A DNA stretch of 7,091 nt from Verrucomicrobiota bacterium (GCA_020630835.1 JAHDIL010000091.1:1-7091), one strand, 5' to 3'; shown: positions 1 through 6,068, counted from the stretch's first letter. Made by a program: numbers and translations. Notes: a model not told the origin generated them from the sequence alone.

Positions 1-2
1 CC

Positions 3-539
3 GACATTCTCACCCCGAGCTACAGCTACCTGAGCATGACGGAGCTGAGCGAATACACAACAACAGAGGAGCAATACAAAGAGCAAGTGATCGCGGAAGA
101 CGGCTTGGCCGATGGATCTCCTGAGCTGGAGGAAAAATTGGAGGAGTTTCGCCGTCGGATGACGAAATACAATGCTGACCGTCTTTATCCGAACATGCCC
201 GACTGGCCAGTTTTCTGCTTTTACCCCATGTCGAAGCGCCGAGGAGAAACCCATAACTGGTATTATCTCGATTATGAAACACGACGTAAGCTCATGATGG
301 GGCACGCCAAGGTCGGTCGGACTTACGCCGGGCGCGTGCGCCAGCTCATCACTGGCTCCACGGGGCTAGATGAGATGGAGTGGGGCGTGACTCTCTTCTC
401 CCATAACACCCAAGAGATCAAAGAGATCGTTTACGAAATGCGTTTCGACGAAGTGAGCTCGCTTTATGGGGAGTTTGGAGATTTTTACATTGGGCTGCAG
501 GTGCAGCTCGGTGATTTGTTCTCACGCCTCGGGCTCTGA
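3..539 (+). CDS. hemQ: Coproheme decarboxylase (HemQ/ChdC), 5' end missing
   Basis: This enzyme family acts in the last step of the coproporphyrin-dependent heme pathway, using peroxide to remove two propionate carboxyls from iron-coproporphyrin and give heme b. The frame is open to the left edge, so the protein starts outside the window; the ATG at 36 is probably internal. Numbering from that ATG, I see Arg49, the active-site Tyr63 in FYPMSKRR, the heme-ligand His90 in LMMGHAKVGR and distal Gln103. These have the same spacing as Arg133, Tyr147, His174 and Gln187 of the Listeria enzyme, as I recall them. The conserved blocks WGVTLF and EMRFDEVSSLYGEFG follow. By that alignment about 70 N-terminal residues are missing. 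Chlorite dismutase is the related alternative, but the Tyr and Gln pattern favours HemQ. The gene ends 10 bases before a Fur-type regulator, suggesting cotranscription. Confidence 0.93.
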   Translation, partial: DILTPSYSYLSMTELSEYTTTEEQYKEQVIAEDGLADGSPELEEKLEEFRRRMTKYNADRLYPNMPDWPVFCFYPMSKRRGETHNWYYLDYETRRKLMMGHAKVGRTYAGRVRQLITGSTGLDEMEWGVTLFSHNTQEIKEIVYEMRFDEVSSLYGEFGDFYIGLQVQLGDLFSRLGL

Positions 540-549
540 AGACACGAGT

Positions 550-1047
550 ATGGCAGATCGCCCTGATACCCATCTGCCTCCGCCCCACGCGAGCCATACT
601 TGCCACTTATCTGGCGATCAGGTCCGGCAGTTGTCTGATGATATCGAGGAACGGCTCCACGCGAACGGCATGCGGGTCACTACGGCGCTGCGCGACCTCA
701 TAGACGTCTTGCTCCATCAGCACCGCCCCTTCACCCTTCAACAGCTGCAGCATATGCCCCGCCTAGCAGAACGCGACCCGGCGACGATCTATAGGCTGGT
801 GATGAAGCTACGCGATCTCGGTGTTCTGCGTTATTTCCCCATTGGTGACTCCGGCAATTACTTCCAGCTCGACACTCCCGATCATCACCATGACTACTTG
901 GTCTGCACCGAATGTGGCACGCTCACGGATGTCCCATTCCCGTGCGTAGTGCAGCAGCTGGAGACGCAGTTGGCAGAGCAGCTGAAGTGGAAAAAGCTCA
1001 GCCACTCGCTCGTTTTTCAGGGGATTTGCCCTGACTGCGCTCAATAG
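550..1047 (+). CDS. zur: Fur-family metal regulator, probable zinc uptake regulator Zur
   Basis: This is a 165-residue DNA-binding repressor of the Fur family, a normal length for the family. The winged-helix DNA-binding domain spans about residues 25-95, with GMRVT at 40-44 and the recognition-helix region DPATIYRLVMKLRDLG at 76-91. The dimerisation and metal domain follows: HHH at 112-114, structural CxxC pairs at Cys119/Cys122 and Cys160/Cys163, and His152 before the second pair. Fur, PerR and Zur share this fold. I call Zur because znuA, znuC and znuB follow directly, which is context rather than proof. The ATG at 550 is chosen because it lies 10 bases past hemQ; the frame is open further upstream, to an ATG at 466 inside hemQ, but that would add residues unlike the family. 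The first 19 residues are unusual, with four His and one Cys. No strong Shine-Dalgarno sequence is seen, only a weak GAAG at 538-541. Confidence 0.88.
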   Translation: MADRPDTHLPPPHASHTCHLSGDQVRQLSDDIEERLHANGMRVTTALRDLIDVLLHQHRPFTLQQLQHMPRLAERDPATIYRLVMKLRDLGVLRYFPIGDSGNYFQLDTPDHHHDYLVCTECGTLTDVPFPCVVQQLETQLAEQLKWKKLSHSLVFQGICPDCAQ

Positions 1048-1105
1048 CGCGCTAGTATGGGGATGGCAATAGCTTCTGCCTCAAACCGGTTGCGTTAGCG
1101 CTCAC
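1045..1105. promoter_or_regulatory. Candidate operator region: two GC-core palindromes between zur and znuA
   Basis: The short gap before znuA contains a perfect 10-base palindrome, TAGCGCGCTA, at 1045-1054, overlapping the zur stop codon. A second, imperfect one, GTTAGCGCTCAC, lies at 1094-1105, ending 4 bases before the znuA start. Both contain TAGCGC, and their centres are 50 bases apart. Fur-family dimers bind palindromes, so these are the best candidates for a zinc-responsive operator here. They do not match the AT-rich Zur boxes known from Proteobacteria or Bacillus, and short palindromes arise by chance. I could not identify a convincing -35/-10 promoter in the gap. Confidence 0.2.
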
Positions 1106-1109
1106 CGCC

Positions 1110-2021
1110 ATGCAACTTAGAGGTATGCATCGGCTTTCTTCGCTCTTCGGCTTGCTCACTATTTTCGGCACGGTGTTCGCCGGGGACAAACCTGTCGTTT
1201 TCGTCCCGATCGCGCCCTATGCGACAGTGGCGCAGCGCCTAGCTGGTGAGGAGATAGAGCTTCACACCCTAGTTGGCCCTGGCGACGACCCGCACAGCTT
1301 TTCGCCTTCCCCAAAGACGGTGACGAAACTCGCTAGCAGTAACCTTATCTTTCAAAGTGATCTAGGATTCGAGGGATCTTTTTTCATTCGGAGCGGCGAT
1401 GGCAAGGATGCCCCGCTGGTGGTGGATCTCCTCGCTGGGATAAATCGGCTAGAGGGCAGTTGTGCGCAGTGTGAAGAGGCTAAGGCAGCGGGCAAAGAAC
1501 CTGACCATCACCATGAGGAGGAGATACTCGATCCCCACGTTTGGCTCTCCCCCACCCTGCTCTCGCAGGTAGCGAGCACAATGACGGAAAATCTGATCAA
1601 AGTCCTGCCGGAAGATGGACACGCTAGGATACAGGCTAATCTTCTCTCGTTTCAGGAGGAGTGCCAGGCCCTTTCCGACGAACTCGCTGAACAACTAGCC
1701 CCGCTCAAAGGGAGCTCGTTTTATGTCTATCATGCAGCCTTCGGATATTACGCAAGAGACTTCGGCCTTAAGCAAATAGCGCTGGAAGAAGGAAACCGCA
1801 GCCCAACACCAAAGCAGCTTACGGAGCTCATCAGACAGGCGAAAGAGGATAGGGCTCGGACCATTTTCGTGCAGCCTCAGTTCGATACCCACTCGGCCAA
1901 AGCGCTGGCGGAGGCGATTGACGGGAAAATCAAAGAACTCGACCCCCTGGAGCCTGATGTGTTGATGAATCTGCGCGAGATCGCAGAGACATTACTAGCA
2001 ACGCACACGGGTCGAGGATAG
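1110..2021 (+). CDS. znuA: Zinc ABC transporter substrate-binding protein ZnuA
   Basis: This is the extracytoplasmic metal-binding component of a ZnuABC importer (cluster A-I, TroA/ZnuA family), 303 residues. A signal peptide covers about residues 1-24, with likely cleavage after VFA. Three zinc-ligand histidines are in the expected places: His62 in DDPHSFSPSP, His143 in LDPHVWLSP and His208 in YHAAFGYYA. Asp278 in LDPLE is the probable position of the acidic fourth ligand. A loop at about residues 116-138 sits where ZnuA proteins carry their His-rich loop. It is short here, with HHH at 133-135 plus a CxxC at Cys118/Cys121. Zinc rather than manganese is inferred from this loop and the upstream Fur-type gene. 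The ATG at 1110 gives a good signal peptide; the ATG at 1125 is also possible. Neither has a usable Shine-Dalgarno sequence. Confidence 0.93.
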   Translation: MQLRGMHRLSSLFGLLTIFGTVFAGDKPVVFVPIAPYATVAQRLAGEEIELHTLVGPGDDPHSFSPSPKTVTKLASSNLIFQSDLGFEGSFFIRSGDGKDAPLVVDLLAGINRLEGSCAQCEEAKAAGKEPDHHHEEEILDPHVWLSPTLLSQVASTMTENLIKVLPEDGHARIQANLLSFQEECQALSDELAEQLAPLKGSSFYVYHAAFGYYARDFGLKQIALEEGNRSPTPKQLTELIRQAKEDRARTIFVQPQFDTHSAKALAEAIDGKIKELDPLEPDVLMNLREIAETLLATHTGRG

Positions 2022-2036
2022 GGCGATCCGTCTCTT

Positions 2037-2831
2037 ATGCTCCCGCCTACGAGTTTGGTGATGGAGAAGCTGTTACACTTAGATGCCGTCTCTTTCGCCT
2101 ATGGCAAGGAGCAGGTGCTACGGGAGGTTTCCTTTTCTGTTGAGGAACAGGAGAGCTTCTGCGTGATCGGCCCAAATGGTGGAGGGAAAAGCACGCTTCT
2201 CAAGCTCTTACTCGGCATCCTAAAACCGTCTTCGGGTGCCATTACCATTCGCGGAAATTCCCCGATGAAAGCTCGTAAAGAGATCGCCTACGTGGCTCAG
2301 TCCATGCACTATGACCCTTATTTTCCCGCAAGCGTATTAGATGTCGTCTTGATGGGTTCCCTAGAGAAAAGCCGCTTTCACCCTTTTCCGCGATGGTCGC
2401 GAGCGCTTAGAGATCGAGCGCATGAATCCCTCCAACAGGTAGATCTTTCTGGACTGGAAAAATCGGCTTTTCACCAGCTGAGCGGTGGTCAGCGGCAGCG
2501 TGTTGTCATTGCTAGGGCACTCATGGCCAAACCTAGCATCCTACTACTAGATGAGCCGACGGCCAATGTAGATCTTGCTGTCGAATCCCAGCTGATGGAG
2601 ACGCTCACCAGCCTACAAAAAGAGATGGCTGTCATCATGGTCACACACGACATGGGACTTGTGCCAGAGATTGGCTCGCGTGCTCTCTGCGTCAATCGAC
2701 GCGTGCACTGGCATGATCTACCACTGGAGCCGGAGATGATACAAGACATCTACAGCGGCGTTCGCCGTATCGAGCATAACCAGACGACCCTTCACTCTCA
2801 AGGCGATCACTCGGCCTGTAATCATGACTGA
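2037..2831 (+). CDS. znuC: Zinc ABC transporter ATP-binding protein ZnuC
   Basis: This is the cytoplasmic ATPase that powers zinc import through ZnuB, 264 residues from the first ATG. All nucleotide-binding motifs are intact: Walker A GPNGGGKST at 45-53, Q-loop Gln88 in YVAQ, signature LSGGQRQR at 148-155, Walker B ILLLDEP at 168-174, a D-loop Asp179, and switch His204 in VTHD. The start is uncertain. The ATG at 2037 follows a pyrimidine-rich leader like those before neighbouring genes. The ATG at 2061 would remove eight residues and give the more usual N-terminus MEKLLHLDAVSF. The last 18 residues hold four His and one Cys (His247, His253, His258, Cys261, His263), a possible metal-binding tail. 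The gene starts 15 bases after znuA, and its end overlaps the start of znuB by 8 bases. Confidence 0.93.
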   Translation: MLPPTSLVMEKLLHLDAVSFAYGKEQVLREVSFSVEEQESFCVIGPNGGGKSTLLKLLLGILKPSSGAITIRGNSPMKARKEIAYVAQSMHYDPYFPASVLDVVLMGSLEKSRFHPFPRWSRALRDRAHESLQQVDLSGLEKSAFHQLSGGQRQRVVIARALMAKPSILLLDEPTANVDLAVESQLMETLTSLQKEMAVIMVTHDMGLVPEIGSRALCVNRRVHWHDLPLEPEMIQDIYSGVRRIEHNQTTLHSQGDHSACNHD

Positions 2832-3666
2832 GTTTCTGGAAAGTGTCAGAGTAAACCCAGCTCTGCAATACGCCATCATAGCCGGGGTGATCGCCTGTGT
2901 GCCTTTTGGCGTCGTGGGCAGTTTCCTCGTCGTGCGGCGTATCGGTTATATCGCAGCGGCTATCGCCCACTCTATTTTAGGTGGTATCGGGGCCTCTGTA
3001 TACTTTAGCCGCACCTTCGAGGCTCTCTCATGGTTCACCCCTCTGATGGGCGCATCACTGGCTGCCCTGCTCTCTGCTTTTCTCATTGGCTTCGTCAGCC
3101 TCCATTTCCGCGAACGTGAGGACACCTTGATCGGCGCTATTTGGGCGACAGGAATGGCGACCGGTTTGTTGTTTCTTCACAAGGCTCCCGGCACTGGGGT
3201 GAGCCTAGAGAGTTTCTTATTTGGTGATATCCTACTGACATCCCAAAGTGATGTCTGGGTAACGGCGATCGCCAGCGGCTTTGTCCTCCTTGTGGTTACT
3301 ACTTTCTACCCTCGCTTAGTTGCCGTGTGCTTCGATGCTGAGTTTTCCGACCTGCGGGGCGTATCGTCGACACGCTATTATCTCCTCCTACTTGTGCTAA
3401 CAGCCGTCGCGATGGTGCTACTCGTCCGGCTCGCGGGCATCGTGTTGTCCCTAGCATTGCTTATTCTTCCCGCCGCTACCGCGGCCCGCCTTTTTCAGCG
3501 CATGACACCGATCATCGTCAGCTCCGCGCTTCTCTCGTTGACCTATCTGGCCGCATGCTTTCCTATAAGCTATCATCAGGACCTGCCCACAGGCCCCTTG
3601 ATCGTAGTAGTGGCCAGCCTAGTCTATGGCCTGACCCTCATCGTCACAAGAAAGCGACGCGTCTAA
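2824..3666 (+). CDS. znuB: Zinc ABC transporter permease ZnuB (ABC-3 family)
   Basis: This is the 280-residue membrane subunit that forms the channel for zinc delivered by ZnuA. About eight hydrophobic segments are visible, the clearest near residues 17-38, 40-58, 72-92, 141-161, 184-203, 205-222, 229-247 and 253-273. Family-type sequences include the first helix region AGVIACVPFGVVGSFLVVRR, AIAHSILGGIG just after it, and LAGIVLSLALLILPAATA near residue 210, all typical of ABC-3 permeases for zinc, manganese or iron. A C-terminal RKRRV cluster is probably cytoplasmic. The ATG lies inside the end of znuC, an overlap typical of translationally coupled subunits. Sequence alone does not settle the metal, so zinc is taken from the operon. 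Confidence 0.92.
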   Translation: MTEFLESVRVNPALQYAIIAGVIACVPFGVVGSFLVVRRIGYIAAAIAHSILGGIGASVYFSRTFEALSWFTPLMGASLAALLSAFLIGFVSLHFREREDTLIGAIWATGMATGLLFLHKAPGTGVSLESFLFGDILLTSQSDVWVTAIASGFVLLVVTTFYPRLVAVCFDAEFSDLRGVSSTRYYLLLLVLTAVAMVLLVRLAGIVLSLALLILPAATAARLFQRMTPIIVSSALLSLTYLAACFPISYHQDLPTGPLIVVVASLVYGLTLIVTRKRRV

Positions 3667-3743
3667 TTCTCTTTCCCTCATACTGTAAGAAACTTGCTCA
3701 CTTGCGCATTCCTCCCAGCTCTCGATCGTTTCCCGCCTCACTC
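3667..3743. other. Pyrimidine-rich spacer between znuB and the carboxypeptidase gene
   Basis: This 77-base gap is about 73% C+T on the plus strand (56 of 77 by hand count). I see no terminator hairpin and no convincing promoter, so it is unclear whether transcription continues from znuB. It leads directly to an ATG without a Shine-Dalgarno sequence. Confidence 0.4.
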
Positions 3744-4718
3744 ATGAGATTGTTTTTCCTGCCTCTACTTTCCCTAGGACTGATGCTCACCGTCGGATGC
3801 CGCAATCTGGAGCCTTATCCTCAGGTATCACCCGATCGCACGGCTTCTCTCCCCGTCCCTACTCCAGCTCCAACCGAGCCAACACGACCATCCTATCAGG
3901 ACATTCTTCCCGGCTCTCAGGGACGGGCAGAGGGAGATATCCGCTCATTCACGCCGATCTTTGGCGGTCCCCAACCTAACCTTGGACCTAAGCCAAACAT
4001 CACGGCTCGTGCGGCCATCCTTGTCGATGACTCCGGGAATGTGCTTTTTGAGAAAAATGCCGATATGCGTGTGCCTGTTGCCAGCACGCAGAAGCTGCTA
4101 CTCGGCATCATGATCGCTGAGCGAGGTGCACTCCAACAGCGTATCACCATCGCAGCTCCCGATACCTGGGCTGAACCCACTAAGATGGACATCAAAGTGG
4201 GAGAGACCTACACCCGCGAACATCTGCTCCGCGCGGTGCTGATTCGCAGCAGCAATGACATCGCTCGTGCACTCGCCCGCGATCACTCGGGTAGCGTTTC
4301 CGCTTTCGCCTCTGCCATGAATCAGCGCGCACGCCAACTCGGCATGAACGCAAGCTACTTCACCAATGCCAGTGGATTGCCAACGCCTCCCGGGCAATAC
4401 TCTACGGCTCGCGATCTCGTCAAGCTCAACAACGCCGCTCGTCGGCATCGGGTTATTCGTGAAGCCGTTCGCACTAAGGCGATGGTCTTCCGCTTTCCTA
4501 GCGGCAGGACAAAGACCATCACCAACACCAACCAAGTCCTCAAACACCTCCCCTACTGTATCGGCGGAAAGACTGGCTACACGAACGCAGCTGGGCGCTG
4601 TCTCGTTTCTTCAGCCACTCGAAACGGTAAAACCGTAACCTCGGTGATCCTTGGCAGTAAGAGCCCAACCGTGTGGCAGGAGTCTGAGGCACTTATGCTC
4701 TACGGCCTCGGCCTATAA
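3744..4718 (+). CDS. D-alanyl-D-alanine carboxypeptidase family lipoprotein (class A PBP5/DacF-like)
   Basis: This is a serine peptidase of the S11 family, expected to trim the terminal D-alanine from peptidoglycan stem peptides outside the cytoplasmic membrane. It has 324 residues from the ATG at 3744. That start gives a hydrophobic signal peptide ending in LTVGC, a lipobox with Cys19 as the lipid-carrying residue. A Pro/Ser/Thr-rich linker follows to about residue 85. The catalytic domain has all three motifs: Ser114-x-x-Lys117 (STQK), Ser169-x-Asn171 (SSN) and Lys276-Thr-Gly278 (KTG). The chain ends 46 residues after KTG, so the separate C-terminal beta domain and amphipathic anchor of typical PBP5-type enzymes are absent; the N-terminal lipid probably anchors it instead. 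A longer in-frame start at 3555 lies inside znuB and would bury the signal peptide. Endopeptidase activity is an alternative. Confidence 0.9.
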   Translation: MRLFFLPLLSLGLMLTVGCRNLEPYPQVSPDRTASLPVPTPAPTEPTRPSYQDILPGSQGRAEGDIRSFTPIFGGPQPNLGPKPNITARAAILVDDSGNVLFEKNADMRVPVASTQKLLLGIMIAERGALQQRITIAAPDTWAEPTKMDIKVGETYTREHLLRAVLIRSSNDIARALARDHSGSVSAFASAMNQRARQLGMNASYFTNASGLPTPPGQYSTARDLVKLNNAARRHRVIREAVRTKAMVFRFPSGRTKTITNTNQVLKHLPYCIGGKTGYTNAAGRCLVSSATRNGKTVTSVILGSKSPTVWQESEALMLYGLGL

Positions 4719-4740
4719 TCACCCTACCTAACTCTCTGCT

Positions 4741-5217
4741 ATGACTCTCATTCTAGTTTTAGCTCTCGTCGGCGTGGGAGCGATCGTTGCTGAACTTTTT
4801 GTCCCCGGTGGCGTTGTTGGTATAGCAGGTGGGGTTGCGCTTCTTACTTCCGTCGGGCTTACTTTTGCCGAATTCGGGATGGCCGCTGGGACGGGCTATT
4901 TCGTGCTACTCCTCGTTTTTTTGTTAGCCTTCTTCCGAGTGTGGATGAAGAAGTTCGATTCCCTACCGATTACAAGGCTTCTCGTTTTGCGCAAGGAACT
5001 CGCAGAGAGCTCTCATCATTCGCATGAGGAGATGGGAGATTTCGTTGGCCAAGCGGCAACGGCGCTGACTCCTTTAGCACCCTCAGGGAAAGTCGAGATC
5101 GCCGATCAGGTTATGAATGCACGCCTGGCGAATGGCACGGCTGAAAAGGGTGAGACAGTGAAAGTGATTCGCGTTGAGGGAGGCTTTGTTACGGTGGAAT
5201 TGGCCGACGGGACATGA
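4741..5217 (+). CDS. Short NfeD-family membrane protein
   Basis: A 158-residue protein of the short NfeD type. Its N-terminal half is membrane-embedded, with hydrophobic segments at about 3-21, 25-42 and 50-66 and the family signature AELFVPGGVVGIAGG at residues 17-31. The C-terminal part, from about residue 95, fits the NfeD soluble OB-like domain: GQAATALTPLAPSGKVEI, then KGETVKVIRVEGGFVTVEL. Short NfeD proteins are usually encoded beside a stomatin/flotillin-like protein and are thought to act with it in membrane organisation. No such partner is next to this one here: the gene before it is the carboxypeptidase, 22 bases away, and the gene after it is on the other strand. The start follows a C/T-rich leader (17 of 22 bases) with no Shine-Dalgarno sequence. 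The family is clear; the cellular role is not known from sequence. Confidence 0.87.
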   Translation: MTLILVLALVGVGAIVAELFVPGGVVGIAGGVALLTSVGLTFAEFGMAAGTGYFVLLLVFLLAFFRVWMKKFDSLPITRLLVLRKELAESSHHSHEEMGDFVGQAATALTPLAPSGKVEIADQVMNARLANGTAEKGETVKVIRVEGGFVTVELADGT

Positions 5218-5232
5218 TCCCTATCTCATCTA

Positions 5233-5299
5233 GCCGACGGCGTGAACGGGAGGATGTCCTCAAATCGGCAGCGGCCTTTTCTTGCCCGACGCCGTCAGC
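5233..5299. terminator. Inverted repeat between convergent genes, possible bidirectional terminator
   Basis: Arms at 5233-5243 (GCCGACGGCGT) and 5289-5299 (ACGCCGTCAGC) pair with one mismatch. After a 3-base bulge, CGGG at 5247-5250 pairs with CCCG at 5285-5288, extending the stem. The 34-base interior holds a small GAGG/CCTC hairpin and a TTTT run at 5277-5280. The position between converging nfeD and SDR genes fits a shared terminator. The large loop and the lack of a T-run right after the stem make it a poor classical rho-independent terminator. Confidence 0.3.
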
Positions 5300-5320
5300 G
5301 GCGCAGCTGCAACGGAGTTT

Positions 5321-6019
5321 CTAGAGCGTTTTGACACTGGAGATGCCGCCGTCAGGGCGCATGATCTGACCCGTGACGAATTGAGATTGTTGACTGAGTA
5401 GAAAGCGCGTCAGCTCAGCCATATCTTCTGGCTTACCGACCTGCTGCAAAGGGTGGCGCTGTTCAGCCGCTTTGCGTTTCTCGTCTGAGCTTAGGAAAGC
5501 TTGAGCTAAGGGCGTGTCCGTCAACGATGGAGCGATCGCATTCACACGAATCTTGGGCGCCAACTCGGCAGCTAACGAGCGCGTTAAGCCTTCGACAGCA
5601 CCTTTAGCCGCTGCAATGCTAGCGTGATAGGGCATCCCAAGCTGGACGGCAACGGTAGAATAAAGGACGATGGAGGCTGAATTGCTCTTCTTAAGTGCCG
5701 GAAGCGCCTGCTGGATCACTCGCACGGCTCCAAGAAAGTTCAGCTCCCATTCATTGCGAAAGTCATCTTCAGAAAGGCGGCCAAAAGGCTTGAGAGTGAT
5801 TGAGCCAGGACAGTAAACGAGACCATCTAGCACCTCTGGAATGTCCAGCTTAGCAGAGCTGTCGGTCGCATCGAACTCTTGCCACTCAGCACTCAAAGGT
5901 AAGGACTCCCCCCGCTCTCTTGAAGCGAGAGAGAGGTCCGTATCACCCGCACTAAGAAGAGATACGAGAGACTCACTGATTCCAGAATTACCACCAATAA
6001 TGAGACAGGTTTGAGACAT
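5321..6019 (-). CDS. Short-chain dehydrogenase/reductase (SDR) family protein with altered active site
   Basis: A 232-residue Rossmann-fold protein of the SDR superfamily, whose members use NAD(P)H to oxidise or reduce varied substrates. The dinucleotide-binding motif is GGNSGIS at residues 9-15, a variant of TGxxxGIG with the last Gly replaced by Ser. Arg34 after the second strand hints at NADP preference. The NNAG position reads CPGS (70-73). Asn94, Ser121 and Lys139 fit the catalytic Asn, Ser and Lys. The tyrosine expected four residues before Lys139 is Ile135; the nearest Tyr is Tyr131. The C-terminal half is otherwise well conserved (GAVEGLTRSLAAELAP, IRVNAIAPSLTDTPLA, and PDGG near the end), so the gene is intact. 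It starts 49 bases after the LRR gene on the same strand, so the two may be cotranscribed. Its substrate cannot be predicted. Confidence 0.88.
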   Translation of the reverse strand: MSQTCLIIGGNSGISESLVSLLSAGDTDLSLASRERGESLPLSAEWQEFDATDSSAKLDIPEVLDGLVYCPGSITLKPFGRLSEDDFRNEWELNFLGAVRVIQQALPALKKSNSASIVLYSTVAVQLGMPYHASIAAAKGAVEGLTRSLAAELAPKIRVNAIAPSLTDTPLAQAFLSSDEKRKAAEQRHPLQQVGKPEDMAELTRFLLSQQSQFVTGQIMRPDGGISSVKTL

Positions 6020-6068
6020 CAGAGGAGGCTACGGCTCCGGGGCGCACCTAGATGCTCTCTCGCTCAGA

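Noticed and set aside
3..539. Chlorite dismutase in place of HemQ
   Set aside because: The active-site Tyr, heme-ligand His and distal Gln match the coproheme decarboxylase pattern.
466..549. Upstream extension of the Fur-type regulator to an ATG at 466
   Set aside because: It would lie within hemQ and add residues with no resemblance to the family; the ATG at 550 fits the short gap and the family length.
2037..3666. Manganese or iron importer instead of zinc
   Set aside because: The ABC-3 family includes manganese and iron systems, but the His-containing loop in the binding protein and the adjacent Fur-type regulator favour zinc; not excluded by sequence alone.
3555..3743. Longer start for the carboxypeptidase at 3555
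   Set aside because: It overlaps znuB by more than 100 bases and would place the clear lipoprotein signal peptide in the middle of the protein.
4098..4547. Antisense open frame of about 149 codons opposite the carboxypeptidase gene
   Set aside because: It lies fully inside a confidently identified gene and its translation shows no recognisable domain; it is a shadow frame.
5203..5240. Near-repeat of GCCGACGG at 5204-5211 and 5233-5240
   Set aside because: It is only 8 bases long, with one copy in the nfeD coding end; most likely chance in GC-rich sequence.
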